Origin: Psilocybe azurescens
Lineage: Eukaryota; Basidiomycota; Agaricomycetes; Agaricales; Agrocybaceae
Length of the DNA: 64,000 nt
Assembly (NCBI GenBank): GCA_023853785.1
Contig: JAJIRX010000214.1
Coordinates: 62,001-126,000, forward strand
Direction: 5' to 3'
This document shows, piece after piece, positions 43,257-55,925 of the stretch. The first letter of the stretch is position 1; each line of letters opens with the position of its first letter. Below the pieces are notes generated by a model. The model was not told the origin of the DNA. It worked only from the letters and a program-made list of their open reading frames with translations, and made no database searches. Made by a program: the position numbers and the translations under genes.

Positions 43257-46200
43257 GCCCAACAACCAGAGGAACAAGTCATTCCAGCAGCTCAAAGAAA
43301 TTCTGCAAGGATTAAAGATCCATCCAGGGTGGTTCCAGACCCTATTGTAATTGTTGTAAATATAGCAGGACGTCCGGCACGAGCGCTTATTGATACAGGC
43401 TCGTTATGTGACTTCATATCTTCTACTTTAGCTGATCAACTTAAGCTAAAAAAGGAAGAGTTAGCTACCCCTCTCGTCGTACAACTTGCAGTTTTGGGTT
43501 CTAGATCTAAAGTAAACTACAGAACCGAAGCTCCCTTCGCATATCAAGGCATAAAAGAGTCACGAAGCTTTGATATTATCAATTTATCAAGCTATGACTT
43601 GATCTTAGGCACTCCTTTCATCTTTCAACATCAAGTATTATCAGGATTAAATCCAACCCGAGTGATTATTGGCTCAAACGAAGCACTACCAATCAAAGGA
43701 TCATCAGTACGAACCCTACAGTCCCGTGCTGCGAGGCTTCGAGAAGAAAATCTAGATGAAATCCGTGATTATCTAAAGACTAAAGCAGCTCCATTGTGTA
43801 AAACAGCTGCTGAGACGCCATTACCTCCATTGAGAGCTATTAATCACAAGATAGATTTAATAGATGAAGATCTACAGTACCCCTGGAGGCCTGCTCGATG
43901 CCCAGAAGCATTCATGGATCAATGGATTGAAAAGCGAAATGCTTATCTTAAGACCGGCAGGTGGGAAATCACAAATTCCCGTAACACAGTACCCATGTTA
44001 TTCATTCCAAAACCTGGTAAACCGGGTGAGATGCCAAAATTACGCACAGTAGATGACTTGAGACCGCGTAATCAGAACACTCGCAAATTAACAAGTCCGC
44101 TACCGGACATAGATGGAATTATGAGACGTGTCTCAAGCAAGCCATATAGAAGTATGATTGACCTGAAGGATGCTTACGAGCAAGTAAGGATTGAACCTAA
44201 AGACGTCTGGAAGACTGCATTTGCAACGCCGAATGGAAATATGGTTTCCCATGTCATTCAGCAAGGTGATTGCAACGCACCTGCTACATTTCAGTCCTTA
44301 ATGAACCACATTTTTGCTCCTTACATCGGAAAGTTCCTTGATGTATACCTGGATGACATAGTCATTTATTCAGATACATTGGAAGATCATATTCAACACG
44401 TTCTCAAAGTACTTGAGATACTAACAAAAGAGAAATTCTATCTTTCAGCTAATAAACTGGACTTCCTATGTAAGCGAGTGAAGATTCTTGGGCGTATAGT
44501 GGACAGCGATGGCATCCAAATGGATCCACATAAAGTTGATGCAATCCTAAAATGGAAAGTCCCCACTAATCGTGATTTATTGCGTGGATTTCTAGGAGCT
44601 GCAAGTTACTTAGCTGATGACATTGAAAGTGTACGCATTCCGATGGGAATATTACACACTTTAACAAGTAAGGAAATACCATTCAGATGGGATCCAACCC
44701 ATCAAAGAGCATTTGATGAAATTAAGGAACGTGCAAATCGGTATAGAGACCATCATAGGCGCCCATTAGATTACTCAAAGGGTGCACCACCAATAAATAT
44801 GGTCACTGATGCCAGTATTACTGGTATTGCTGGAGTTATTAGCCAGGGAAGCGACTGGAAGACTGCACCTGTAGCAGCCTTCTATTCTGCAAAACTCTCA
44901 CCTGCACAACAAAATTACCCTGTGCACGAGGTAGAGATGTTGGCAGGTCTTGAAACAATGATGCGATATCGAGACCTATTATTAGGTGTAAAATTTCGGT
45001 GGTATACTGACCACAAAGGACTTGTTACAGTATTAAATCATCGAGACATTGAGCGCACAAGCAATGGACGCCGTGCTAGATGGCTTGAACAATTGGGTTT
45101 ATTCAATTTTGAAGTAATATATGTACCAGGCACTGAGAATATTCTGAGTGATGCACTATCTAGGATATACTCTAATGATGCACCAGGAACAGTCCGGGCA
45201 TCTACAGAATATACTCAATACGATGAGCCCGAAAATGGTGCTTCTATGGAAGAAACAATGCAGACAATTGCTGCTCCAGTTCTTGTTGGGATGGAAGCTG
45301 AATGTGCAGCTGTCAATCCTAACTTTGTGGGACGCAGAACTAAGAAAGCGCATGAACGTCCAGGTGCCGAAACAGGCCGTCCGGAAACTTCTGAAGAATT
45401 TGCAGCTCGAGTTAAGGATACTTTCAAGCTGAAAGGACCGAAAGCCGGTCAGGAGGGCGAGCCTATACCTCAGGAAAGGTTAGTCATTCGTATTCCTGCT
45501 CGTAAAAATAAAGAGTCTAATGGTAATTCACAGGGAATAATCAACCGTGTAACAGAACCATTAGTAGATCAGAATAGTTCACATACTGGGAATAATATTA
45601 ATGTTCCATTAGATCTCTATGAAGACCGAAATGGTGTGAGCATAATTAGTGAAATAAAAGGGATGTATAAGCATGACCCTTGGTTCAAGTCTGTATTCGA
45701 AAATCCACAGGATTACAAGAATTTTGAACTTGATTCACAATCCGGCTTGCTATATCTCAAGCAAGATAATAATAAATTACTATGCATACCAAACATAAAG
45801 ATTGGAAGTCATTCTGCTAGAGAACTTGTCATAGCAGAAGGTCATTTATTATTAGCACATCTAGGTGCGATGAAGACTTATTCTTATTTAAGAGAACATG
45901 TGGTGGAAATCTCTAGCTAAGGATGTAGAGACTTATTGTAGCTCTTGCACCACTTGTAAGCGAAATAAAGACAGCCATACAAGGCCTTATGGGTTACTCA
46001 ACCCTCTGGAACTGAACCGAAGACCTTGGGAATCAATTGGGATTGATTTTGTAGGGCCTTTACAAAATTCAGAGAACCGTGATGGATCTTTTGACATGAT
46101 TGTAGTCGTCATTGACTTATTCACAGGGATGGTACACTTGGTACCTGGCCGAACAGATTATAAAGCAAAAGATATTGCTGAATTAGTCTTTTCTGAAGTA

Positions 46201-47180
46201 TATAAGCACCATGGCTTACCATCTTCAATTGTGAGTGATCGAGACAAGTGGTTCACGAGCCACTTCTGGGAAGAATTACACAAGCTAATTGGAACCAAAT
46301 TAAGAATGTCAAGCGCCTATCATCCGCAAACAGATGGCTCTACAGAAAGAGCAAATAAGACTATTTCTCAGATGCTAAGACACTGTATCTCTCCCAACCA
46401 GAAAGACTGGGTGCAGAAACTGCCTGCTATAGAATTTGCTATTAACTCAGCTCGATCAGAAAGTACAGGCTTCGCTCCATTCTTTCTTAATACCGGACGC
46501 ATGCCTAGATCATTTATTTGGCAATCCAATCAGCCCACAGAGTATCCGGGTGTACGTGCATTTGCTAAGCAAATTAAATCATCAATTATGCAAGCACATG
46601 ACAGCATAATTGCTTCGCGTATTAAGTCCATACGCAATGCCAATAGAAAAAGAATAAATGCACCATTCCAAAAGGATGATTTTGTGTACATATCTACTAA
46701 GAATATTTCCATACCTAAGGGAATGAGCCACAAGCTGGCACCTAGATTTATTGGCCCATATAAAATTACAGAAGACTTCGGAAATAATTCATAAAGAGTA
46801 GACATTTCAACAAGTCTACAAAAAGGGGATACATGATGTATTCCATGCATCCCTGTTGCGTATTCATGTACCAAACAATGACCGGTTGTTTCCAGGCCGA
46901 ATGGATAATCAAATCTTCAGTGGCGAAGATTTGGAGGGCGAGTGGGCTGTACAAAATTGTTGCACACCACGGTGAAGGTGTTAACTGTTTATTTGAGATA
47001 CTATGGAAATCCGGAGATAAAACTTGGTTACCATATAATGAAGTAAAACACTTACATGAGTTCGACGAATATCTAGATGCAAAAGGAGCCAAGACTATCA
47101 CAGAACTTTCCAGAGAAATCCACAAAATGTTCCTGATGACCCTCAGATATTTGCCGGATCACTCGAAGTTGAAGCTGATT
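43257..47180 (+). pseudogene. pol of gypsy B (PR, RT, RNase H, integrase, chromodomain-like)
   Basis: Protease: ALIDTGSLCDFIS at 43.38 kb, with YDLILGTPFIF downstream. RT: KLRTVDDLRPRN, SMIDLKDAYEQVRI and the catalytic FLDVYLDDIVIYS at 44.34-44.37 kb. RNase H: MVTDASITGIAGVISQ (44.80 kb), VHEVEMLAGLE and WYTDHKGLVTVLNH. Integrase: HHCC finger split by a frame change at about 45898 (EGHLLLAH, then CSSCTTCKRNK); core with IGIDFVGP (46.04 kb), IVSDRDKWF (46.24 kb) and TDGSTERANKT (46.34 kb), the DDE triad. A further break near 46790 precedes VFHASLLRIHVPN-type sequence and a tail with KSGDKTWLPYNEVKHL, typical of chromovirus C-termini. Not one frame, so inactive as given. Confidence 0.9.
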
Positions 47181-48139
47181 TAGGCGCTGAGATATATAAA
47201 GATGCTATGAGCACGTCCTCTTGCATCAATTTTACTCATCTGCACATCTATTACTGCTCATCTATGTCCACCCACACTGATTCTATGCCTGGTTCTGAGT
47301 CCAACCAGCTCACAAAATCATTCAACGGCATGGACATTTCTAATTCTAATGAAACCATTGAAATTGAAATCAACACCAATCCCTCTCATCCTCCTCAATC
47401 CGAGACCATGGATAAGGCCACTGCATATACCGCCATCTTAACCGACTCAAGTGGCAACCCGACGGCATCCATCCCCGACGCAGCAATGAATGAAGCATTG
47501 CGAGTGGTGCAAATGCTGAATTATCCGCGTGATCATTATGGGCGCCTATATCACATCAACCTTCCGCTGATCGGATTTCTCGTCTTATTTCGTATTTCAC
47601 GCTTTGAATATGGAGTTACTCGACCCTTCCCAGCGCCATGCATTCCGCTCACGCCGGCTCAACTGAAACAGTTTATTTCTTTTGCTTACAGGGCACTCAA
47701 ACCTGAGTGTCGAGACTCATTGTTTATGCCCATCGGATATCATGAATTTGTGTCTTACCTACACCAAGACCCGAATCCCAGTGCAGCGCTTCTCACAACT
47801 TTCGATGCTCTCGGGAATGTCGCCACCAAGCCAACCGAACGACACTTTCCCCTCGACATCATATTCCCATCCGACGCGGAGATCGAAAACGCCATCGAAA
47901 TCACATCCTCATTTGGAAATGCCCGGCACATGAAGACTTTCAATAATTTTCTCATGACAACCATCGCCAATCGCCCTTCCACTCCCTATCCAAAGCCTGG
48001 ATCTTCCAGAAGAAAAGCCATTCCTACGGAATGCCTGGAGGGCGTATGTGACGGAGTCACCCTAATTGGGTATGACCGAGTTTTACATATCTTATCTTAT
48101 CTTATGTTTTTCTTTCTTTACTCTTCTATCTCTTTCTAA
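47118..48139 (+). CDS. Extra 3' open frame of gypsy B, reaches into 3' LTR
   Basis: Open from the pol C-terminus (VPDDPQIFAGSLEVEADLG) through 48139, 93 bases inside the 3' LTR. ATGs at 47207 and 47264 could start a separate protein; the one at 47264 (MSTHTDSMPGSE) matches the position of a homologous ATG at 58491 in gypsy C. The product has an acidic, Ser/Asn-rich N-terminus, then a globular part (AAMNEALRVVQMLNYPRDHY, LPLIGFLVLFRISRFEYGV, CRDSLFMPIGYHEFVSYL). No transmembrane or fusion-peptide pattern, so it is not an obvious envelope. Alternatives are a pol C-terminal extension or an accessory protein. Function unknown. Confidence 0.55.
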
Positions 48140-48300
48140 ATCGTATTTGCTCGAGTAATTAATATTACATAGACACTTTCTACAATATATAAAGAGCTTG
48201 TTGATGTACGTAGGTAGTCAACCTTGAATACACGGCTTTACCTAGTCATTTAAGGTTCTCCCAGTGTGTCGAGACTCGTGTGAAAGCACGCCTCGTCACA
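48047..48300 (+). repeat. 3' LTR of gypsy B
   Basis: 254 bp, TGTGACGG ... GCCTCGTCACA. It differs from the 5' LTR at about three positions (GACGG for GATGG, TACATAG for TACGTAG, one C fewer near the end). Confidence 0.95.
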
Positions 48301-48305
48301 CCATG

Positions 48306-49152
48306 ACACTGATGTCAGCAGCCGTAATAGACCTATCGAACTCAGTCTTCAAGATGACAATGGCTCCAGCAGCGGGAAGATTTCCAAAACTGTGAAAGTT
48401 ATATCACTTCCGGCAAGCATCATCCACACAGACCAGACAGAATGGTTCAGTTTGCCAACGAAGATGGGTGGAAGCCTCTTTGAAACGCAAGGCAGCACCG
48501 ACTGTTTTATTTAGCTCCTTAGATGAGGAAAAGCAGCAAGTTGAAGGCAGATCAGTGGCCATGTTGTTTTATGAATCTGACTGACTGCTGCAAGTGCACA
48601 CCTTGTTTGTGGTCTTTGCCCGGTGGCTGATTGCATCCACTACGCAAGTGGGATCGGATGTGGCCCCCTGCTGGATGCTGTCCTGGTGGTCTCCGGACGC
48701 CGACGTTCCATTATGTCCACTCGGAATTTATTTTTATGACTTCTATGGCTTTGAGATCTTGTTGTCCAAAAGTTCTACAGGCATGATCAAATGCAGGTCT
48801 GGCACACGTCGAGGTTTATTTCTACGAGCTGAATGCCTGCACTCACAATTGAGCATCTTTTGCAGTTAGTCATTCTCTATAGGCATCCATCCCAAGCTTG
48901 TCGCCATCTGTTCCTTCTGTTGACCCATGCATTGATGTGTACCCCAGAATTTCAATGTCAGAATCGCTGGCAGAACAGAATCCAACTGAATTTTCTAGAG
49001 GTGAGGAATATGTTGGGTTTTTTGCAGATTTAAAGATATGTGCATGTACAGCAGTGGCAGTTCACCATAATTTCTTAGAACAACCCATAGGTTATAATAG
49101 TAGATGCGAACTCAAAATATTCCAACCATTTTACTCATTTTCACCACCTGTA
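48306..49152. other. No gene recognised between gypsy B and the Helitron
   Basis: 48306-48520 has an open coding-like frame (LQDDNGSSSGKISKTVKV) of unknown nature. 48594-48869 is open but compositionally unremarkable. No repeat borders seen. Confidence 0.4.
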
Positions 49153-49181
49153 GGGCCCATCTATTAATACATATTAGGGAT
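49153..49181 (+). repeat. Left 29-bp inverted repeat
   Basis: Perfect reverse complement of 55926-55954. It begins with GGGCCC, which is itself palindromic, so the outer six bases could be a target duplication instead. Confidence 0.9.
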
Positions 49182-49207
49182 GAAGAAGGTGGGAAGCTTC
49201 CTTTTAA

Positions 49208-49743
49208 TTAGAGTGAAAACATTTATCGCCCCGCTTGGATCAATAGTGATGGGTTAGCTCTAGGGAACTCAGTGCGATAGCTCTGAACCGGCTATTAACT
49301 TTCCTTCGGTTAGTACAGGATCTATGGCGATAATAATGGTGCTTATGGTCATACAGATTTAGACAGTTAATTTACACTACTTGCAGACAGATATTCTCAT
49401 TATTGAGTCCATATAACATACATCCCAAATAGCAAAACACATCGAAGAGAAAGGACCAGTAATGCTCGGAATAGCGTGCTTGTCGTGAGAGGTGAGAAGG
49501 CGGGATAGGGACACGGAGCGGGACAGTTATATTTAGCATACAACGGCAGTGCGGAGTGATGGACAGACAGATGACAGTGACAGTGATGGGAGGCCAATTG
49601 GGAGGCCCGGAACAATGGTGGGTGATCCCGTACATACTAACCTGAATGAAAGTTAATAGCTGGTTCAGAGTTATTGCACTGAGTTCCCTAGAGCTAACCC
49701 ATCACTATTGACCCAAGCGGGCGATAAAGGTTTTTCACTCTAA
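49208..49743. mobile_element. 536-bp long-TIR MITE at the Helitron 5' side
   Basis: 49208-49303 and 49648-49743 form TIRs of about 96 bp (TTAGAGTGAAAA ... TTTTCACTCTAA) with few mismatches (shared core GGGTTAGCTCTAGGGAACTC). No coding capacity. It ends exactly where TCTATAATATAAGAGAG starts. Confidence 0.85.
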
Positions 49744-52246
49744 TCTATAATATAAGAGAGCTCGATGACTAAGAATTTTCAAAAAGGAAGGAGCAAGTTA
49801 CTTAAGCATGACCAAGCATTATTAAGCATGCCATTGTGTTTTGGGGCCTGCGCTGCGACGCCTTTGAAATAAACAATGTAAATCAGACCGGGAAATTTGA
49901 GGGCCGTGAAGCGGTACCTTTTAAAATAAACAACCAGTGGCTGATGGCAAACAACGAAATTGGTGGCATGAAGCAGCCATGAGGTTGCTGGTGACACTGC
50001 TCTGCATCTCTCACACAGCCTAAAAAATCCTCTCTGCCTACAATCCTGAGAACAACACATCTATTAGCCATCTCTGGATACATTTAAGCTGTTCTGAGTG
50101 GTTATTCTGAGTGGTTATTGGATTTGGTAAGTGTTCTATGACATTTTTAACTCTGTGCAAGTTCTCAAACCCATGTAGACTGTAGTTTTCTGCTCTCTCT
50201 TCGCTTTTTTCCCTCTTTTTTTTGGTGAGTAAAGCCCTTATATCTCATTTATGACTGTTCTAACTTCTACACAGTCTATTTTCTGTGTTCTTTTGGTGAG
50301 TAATAAGTCTAATAACCATCCTGACTGATTTTTCACATCTTTTGCAGAACCCTGCCCCCCCTTCTTTTTGTGTGTGGATTTGATAGTGGTGGTGATTGTG
50401 CTATTCAAATAAAACTTCTGGATCATGTATGTATTCTTTAACATTAATTAATTTAGAAAGCATGCTGATCAGTATTTGTATAGGCCTGAAACTCCTCCAA
50501 ATACTCCACGCCACATTCTGTATTGCTGCACAGAGATCTGAACGTGATGCCCGTGCTTTAGAAAGCCCCCAAGCCCGTCGCACCCCACGTCATGATCAAA
50601 TGCCCCATATTGAACCACTAAGATTTGAAATTCCTGATCTTTTAGCTGCTGTTCCTACTGTTCCTGCTGCTGTTCCTGCTGCTGTTCCTGCTGCTATTCC
50701 TGCTATTCCTGTGCCTGTTCCTGTTCCTCCTGCTACTGCTGCTCCTCTTTTTCAGCCTATTATGTTTAATGGAATTCAGTATAATAATTTACCTGCAAAT
50801 TTGGCTCAGCTTTTAGCAGCTGTTCCACCAGCTCCTTTACCACCACGAGGTAGCCGCCATGTTCATCCTGTTCCTGTTTCTGCACCTGCACCTGCACCTG
50901 CACCTGTTCCCCAGCCTGTTATATTTAATGAAATTCAGTATAACAATTTGCCTGCAAATTTGGCTCAACTTTTAGTAGCTGTTCCACCAGCTCCTTTACC
51001 ACCACCACAAGGTGGATTTCATGTTCGTGCTCAACCTTTTCCTGTATGTTTTTCAAGTTTTTATGATTTTAAATATAATATTAATGAGAAAATAGATACT
51101 TCCTCCAGTGATTCCTATGCCTCTTCCTCCTCCTCCTCCAGTGCTTCCTGTGCCTTTTCAGCCGCCCTTGCCTGTTTTTCCTGCACCACTTCCACTTCCA
51201 CCTCCCATTGCCCAACCTGTTGTACCTGTTGCACGACAGCCCTTTAGCCGTGATTGGCCTGTCCATAATTTGGGAAAAATGGATGTTAAGTGTGTAAACT
51301 GTGGTGCTTTGCACTGGATGATTGAGTGTCTTAGTTCAAGCAAAGATATTCCTATATTTGGAATGTGCTGCTTTAGTGGGAATATTGTTCTTCCAAAGCT
51401 GAAAAATCCTCCTCGAGAATTAGATGCTTTGCTTAGGAATAATGATCCCCAATCCAAAAACTTCTACAATCATATTCGGCAGTACAACAATGCTTTAGCC
51501 ATGACCTCATTGGGAGTCACTATTGACCATGCAATTAACAATAGGCCTGGACCTTATGTATTCAAAGTCCAAGGAAGGTTAACACATCGAGCTGGATCTC
51601 TTCTTCCTCAGATTGGTGTTACACCTTTATATGCTCAGCTATATATTTTTGATCCTGTTGAAGCTCTCAATTTCCGTATGCGTCATCCTGCAAACTCTGG
51701 GCTGGATAGAACCACCATGAGTATTCTTCAGGACATGCTATATCGTTCTCATTCAGGTGTACAGCTGTATAAACAGGCATTTGAAGTAACACATAACATG
51801 CCTATAGATCAGCAATGCACAATTGCTCTTCGCTATGAACGAGAAACTGATCGCAGACGCTATAATGAACCATCAGCTGGATCTAATGAAGTGGCTATAA
51901 TCCTTCCTAGAGATGGTGATGAAGTATATCCCAATGGCAGAGATATTGTCCTGAGACGAAGAGCTGGAGAAAGGCTGGAAACAATCAGTGAACTGCATCC
52001 CCTTTATCTTCCACTTCATTATGTTCTTCTTTTTCCAACTGGGCAGTTAGGCTGGCATCCTAACATTCCTTTTAATGAGGCTGCAGAAATTGATGATGAT
52101 CCTCCAGCTGCTGAGCAGGCTCCTAATGAGGATCAGGATGAGGATGCTATTGAAGCTCCACGACCAAAAAGCGAAAATACATCTCACAAACAGAATATTT
52201 CCGTTATCGTCTTCATCCAAGAGAACCAACAAATGAATCTCAACAT

Positions 52247-53190
52247 TTGTTTTTGGCACAAAAACATCTTCAGGAATTCATTGTAGACTGTTGGGCAGCT
52301 TCAGAGCAAAACAGATTACGGTGGGTTAGACAAAATCAGCAAAAGTTCAGAAATGATACACGTCAAGGTCTTATGGACGCTGTTGCAGCTGATCCTAATA
52401 CTGAAGGTGCCAATGTTGGCCAAAGGACTATTTTGCCTTCTTCTTTTGCTGGAAGCACACGAAACATGATTCAGAACTGCCAGGATGCTCTTGCTATCAA
52501 TTGCTATTTTCATGGAGCTGATTTATTTATCACTGCTACTGCCAACCCAAACTGGCCAGAAATCAAAGAGGCACTTCTTCCTGGACAACAGTCTTCTGAT
52601 CGTCCTGATTTGGTGGTTAGAGTCTTTCATGCAAAAATGAAAGAGATGCTCAATGATATTTGTAAAAATGGCATTATGGGTAGAGCAGTTGCAAATGTGT
52701 GGACAATTGAGTTTCAAAAGCGAGGCCTCCCACATATGCACATGATTGTATTTTTACATCCCTGATCACAAGCTTCGCACACCTGAAGATGTTGACAGCC
52801 TTATTTCAGCTGAATTTCCAGATGAAGAGGAAGAGCCAAAACTCTTTGAATTGGTCAAGAAATTCATGGTCCACACTCCATGCAATGGTGACACCACTGC
52901 TCAATGTCATGTGAATGGAAAATGTTCAAAATGTTTTCCCAAGCCTCATCGTGATCAGACCACTGTCAATGAAGACTCTTATGCAAATCTCAGGAGACGT
53001 GACACTGGAAAGAGTTTGACATTGGTGGTGGAAAAAGGCTGATAATCGCTGGGTTGTTGCTCACTGCCGTTATCTTATCTGGAAATATCGCTGTCATATC
53101 AATGTTGAGTCTATTGCTTCTATCAAGGCCATCAAATACATCTACAAATATGTCTATAAGGGCCATGACCGCATTACTATGCAGTTTGGA
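52247..53190 (+). other. Rep (HUH, two-tyrosine) domain
   Basis: FQKRGLPHMHMIVFL at about 52710-52755 carries the metal-binding H-x-H. NVESIASIKAIKYIYKYVYK at about 53101-53160 carries the paired catalytic tyrosines of Helitron Rep. The two motifs are in different frames in the given sequence. Confidence 0.85.
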
Positions 53191-53984
53191 TGCTGTCAAG
53201 ATGAGGTCAAGCTATATCTTGATGCACGATATGTTTCTGCATGTGAAGGACTTTGGCGTATTTTTCACTTCCACATGCATCAAGAACATCCACCTATTGT
53301 TCGCCTTCAGATTCATTTGCCTGATCAACAAATGGTTACATGGAATGAAGACCAGGCACTAAATGTTCAGGAGGTTTTGGATCACAATGCAGGCAAAGAC
53401 ACCAAGCTCACTGCTTATTTCAAAGCCAATATACAATATGAAGAAGCCAGAAATACTCTTTATCAGGATTTTCCTGCCAAATTTGTCTGGAAGGGAAAAC
53501 AAGCGCCAAATGGGCTCCAAGACAGCGACAATTTGCAATAGGGGCGTATGTACTATGCCCATCCAAGTTCAGGAGAGCGCTTTTATCTCAGAACTCTGCT
53601 GACCTGTGTCAAGGGTGCTACATCTTTTGTTGATCTCCGAACAGTTGATGGCACTGTATATGAAACATTTCGTGAGGCCTGCATACATCGAGGACTTTTA
53701 GAGGATGATAATGAGTGGAAGCAGTGTTTGGAAGAGGCTGGATATATGGCAAGTGGACGACAACTTCGCAATCTTTTTGTGACTATTCTTCGAGACTGCA
53801 CACCATCAAATCCTGCTGCACTCTGGGAACAATTTAGAGACAAGATTTGTGATGATCTGCGACATGCTCTTATCTCCAAACATATCCAACAAGACCCCAC
53901 TGAAGCACAAGTGTTTGATTATGGCCTTTTTCTCATTGACCAACTTCTTCGCACTACCAACAAAAACTTGAAGAGTTTGCAGGA

Positions 53985-55503
53985 ATGCCATTGCCTCAAG
54001 AAGATTGGGCTGCTGCTATAGGAAATAGATTGATTGCAGAGCAGAGAAACTATGACAGAGACAATCAATCTGTTCTGGCTCAACAGCGAATTCCTACTCT
54101 CAATCATGGGCAACATTCAGCATTTGATACTATTGTGGCAGCAGTTGAAAGCAAGAGTGGTCAATGTTTCTTCCTTCATGGTCCAGGAGGTACAGGAAAA
54201 ACTTATGTGTACAACACACTGTGCTACTTTCTGCGTGGTGAAGGAAAAATAGTGCTTTGTGTGGCTTCATCTGGCATTGCATCTCTACTTCTTATTGGTG
54301 GTCGGACATCACATTCCACTTTCAAAATTCCTATCAACATTCATGAGGACTCTACATGCAGTATTGGTCGCACTTCTGATTTGGCAGAGCTTATTCAGCG
54401 TACTGATTTGGTGATATGGGATGAAGCTCCTATGCAAAACCGTTATATTCATGAGGCTGTGGACCGCACATTCAAGGATATCCGTAACTGTGACAAACCG
54501 TTTGGAGGACTTACTGTTGTGTTTGGTGGAGACTTCAAGCAAATTCTTCCTGTTGTTGTGAAAGGATCAAGAGCACAAATTGTTGGAGCATGCATGCAGA
54601 GGTCACAACTTTGGGGACACATCAAAGTACTTAAGTTGACTGAGAATATGCGTCTGAACACTGCACATGATGAAGAACGGAAATTTGCACAATGGCAGTT
54701 GGATATTGGTCTGGGAAAACATACAGATGAATCTGACAACACAACACTTCCTGATCATTTCAAATGTGCCAACAATACTGTTGAATCTCTGATTGATACA
54801 ATATATCCTGGAATCCAGCGGACCACTGGGCATAATGACAAATATTATGCTGAACGGACAATTCTGTGCAGCAGGAATGATGATGTGGATGATCTGAACA
54901 AAACTATTCTCAACAAATTTCCTGGAGAAGAAAAGGTGTTTCACAGTGCTGATAGCATTTTGAATAATCGGGGACATGGTGATGAAGGAATTCTGATGTA
55001 TCCAGTGGAGTATCTGAACACAATCAACTGTTCAGGTCTTCCTTTGGCCAAGCTTATACTTAAAGTTGGCTGTCCTATTATGATTTTACGGAATTTGAAT
55101 GCAAGTGAGGGAGTGTGCAATGGATCGAGAGGGATTGTGACAAGAATGGGGAACCGTGTTTTGGAAGTTCGACTATTGACAGGAGATAGAGCAGGGAGAC
55201 AGTTTTATTCCACGGATTGGGCTGACACCGACAGACACACAAGTTCCATTTGAATTTTGCCGACGACAATTTCCTGTGCGACTGGCATTTGCTATGACGA
55301 TCAATAAAGCACAAGGACAATCTGTTTTACATGTTGGACTAAACCTTATTTCTTCACCTTTTGCACATGGACAACTATATGTTGCTATTTCACGAGTAAC
55401 ATCTGTGCACAACATCAAGGCTATTTGGGATGAGAGTTCTGGATTAAGTATAACAAAAAATATAGTTTACCCTGAAGTTCTTTCTATTGACCATAGTGAC
55501 TGA
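53985..55503 (+). other. Pif1-type helicase domain
   Basis: Walker A GPGGTGKTYVYNTL at about 54181-54220. IASLLLIGGRTSHSTFKIP (motif Ia). VIWDEAPM at about 54412-54436 (motif II). FGGDFKQILPVV (motif III). CNGSRGIVTRM near 55110. After a frame change near 55245, [15 protein letters not shown] (motif V) and [10 protein letters not shown] (motif VI). This is the full set of superfamily 1B motifs. Confidence 0.9.
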
Positions 55504-55549
55504 TTTTTATTTAATATATAAAGTGTTTGTATTATATAAAATTAATTAT

Positions 55550-55910
55550 TTTTTATGAGGAGTGCAGGGGGAGATGGGCTTCGCTCATCTCCCCAAGACA
55601 TTATATAAGCAATTGGTATTATTAATATTTTTAATGAGGTGCAAAGTGCTGATAAGAAGGGGGAATGAGCGGCTCATTCCCAAAAACAATACATATATAT
55701 TTTTAATAAGGTGTGAAGTATTGATAAAAGGGGGGATGAGCGGCTCATTCCCCCCCAAACAATATAATTGTGACTGCTATTATTTATTTTTCAATGAGGA
55801 GGCGCAGGGCACCGACAAGTGGGGTCTGGGGCGCAGCCCCATATTGACCCTGCCGTGAAGCACAGGGGGTGAGCGAAGCGAATCCCCCAGCGCGGCGGTC
55901 ATCTCGTTAG
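55550..55910 (+). repeat. Four-step ladder of 3'-end hairpin units
   Basis: Related units start TTTTTATGAGG (55550), TTTTTAATGAGG (55630), TTTTTAATAAGG (55700) and TTTTTCAATGAGG (55789). Each holds a GC-rich hairpin: GGGGAGATG/CATCTCCCC, GGGAATGAG/CTCATTCCC, GGGGATGAG/CTCATTCCCC, and in the last GGGGCGCAGCCCC and GGGGG..CCCCC. Helitron 3' ends carry one such hairpin, so this looks like stacked terminators. Confidence 0.75.
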
Positions 55911-55925
55911 AAAGAAACCCTCTTT

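Larger units (their letters stand above)
39955..48300 (+). mobile_element. Complete Ty3/gypsy element B, TSD CCATG
   Basis: 8346 bp. 5' LTR 39955-40209 and 3' LTR 48047-48300 differ at about three positions. CCATG lies on both flanks (39950-39954 and 48301-48305). Internal order: gag with a CCHC knuckle, a linker frame, protease, RT (YLDD), RNase H, integrase (HHCC, DDE), chromodomain-like tail, and a further open frame reaching into the 3' LTR. The order PR-RT-RH-IN places it in Ty3/gypsy. Several frame breaks. Confidence 0.95.
50400..55503 (+). pseudogene. Helitron Rep/Pif1 helicase gene, several frame breaks
   Basis: Order: Pro/Ala-rich N-terminus (from about 50525, with a 52-bp GT-AG intron at 51044-51095 and two copies of IQYNNLPANLAQLL); Helitron-like N domain (51250-52190; VKCVNCGALHWMIEC, YAQLYIFDP); Rep HUH region (52247-53190); linker (53200-54000); Pif1 helicase (54000-55503). 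Rep nicks and rejoins DNA and the helicase unwinds it during rolling-circle transposition. Breaks: frame changes near 52200, 52752 (TTTTT), 53030 (AAAAA), 54015 and 55245, and a TAG at 53539. Most are single-base changes, several at homopolymers. N-terminal exons upstream of 50525 are uncertain. Confidence 0.85.
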
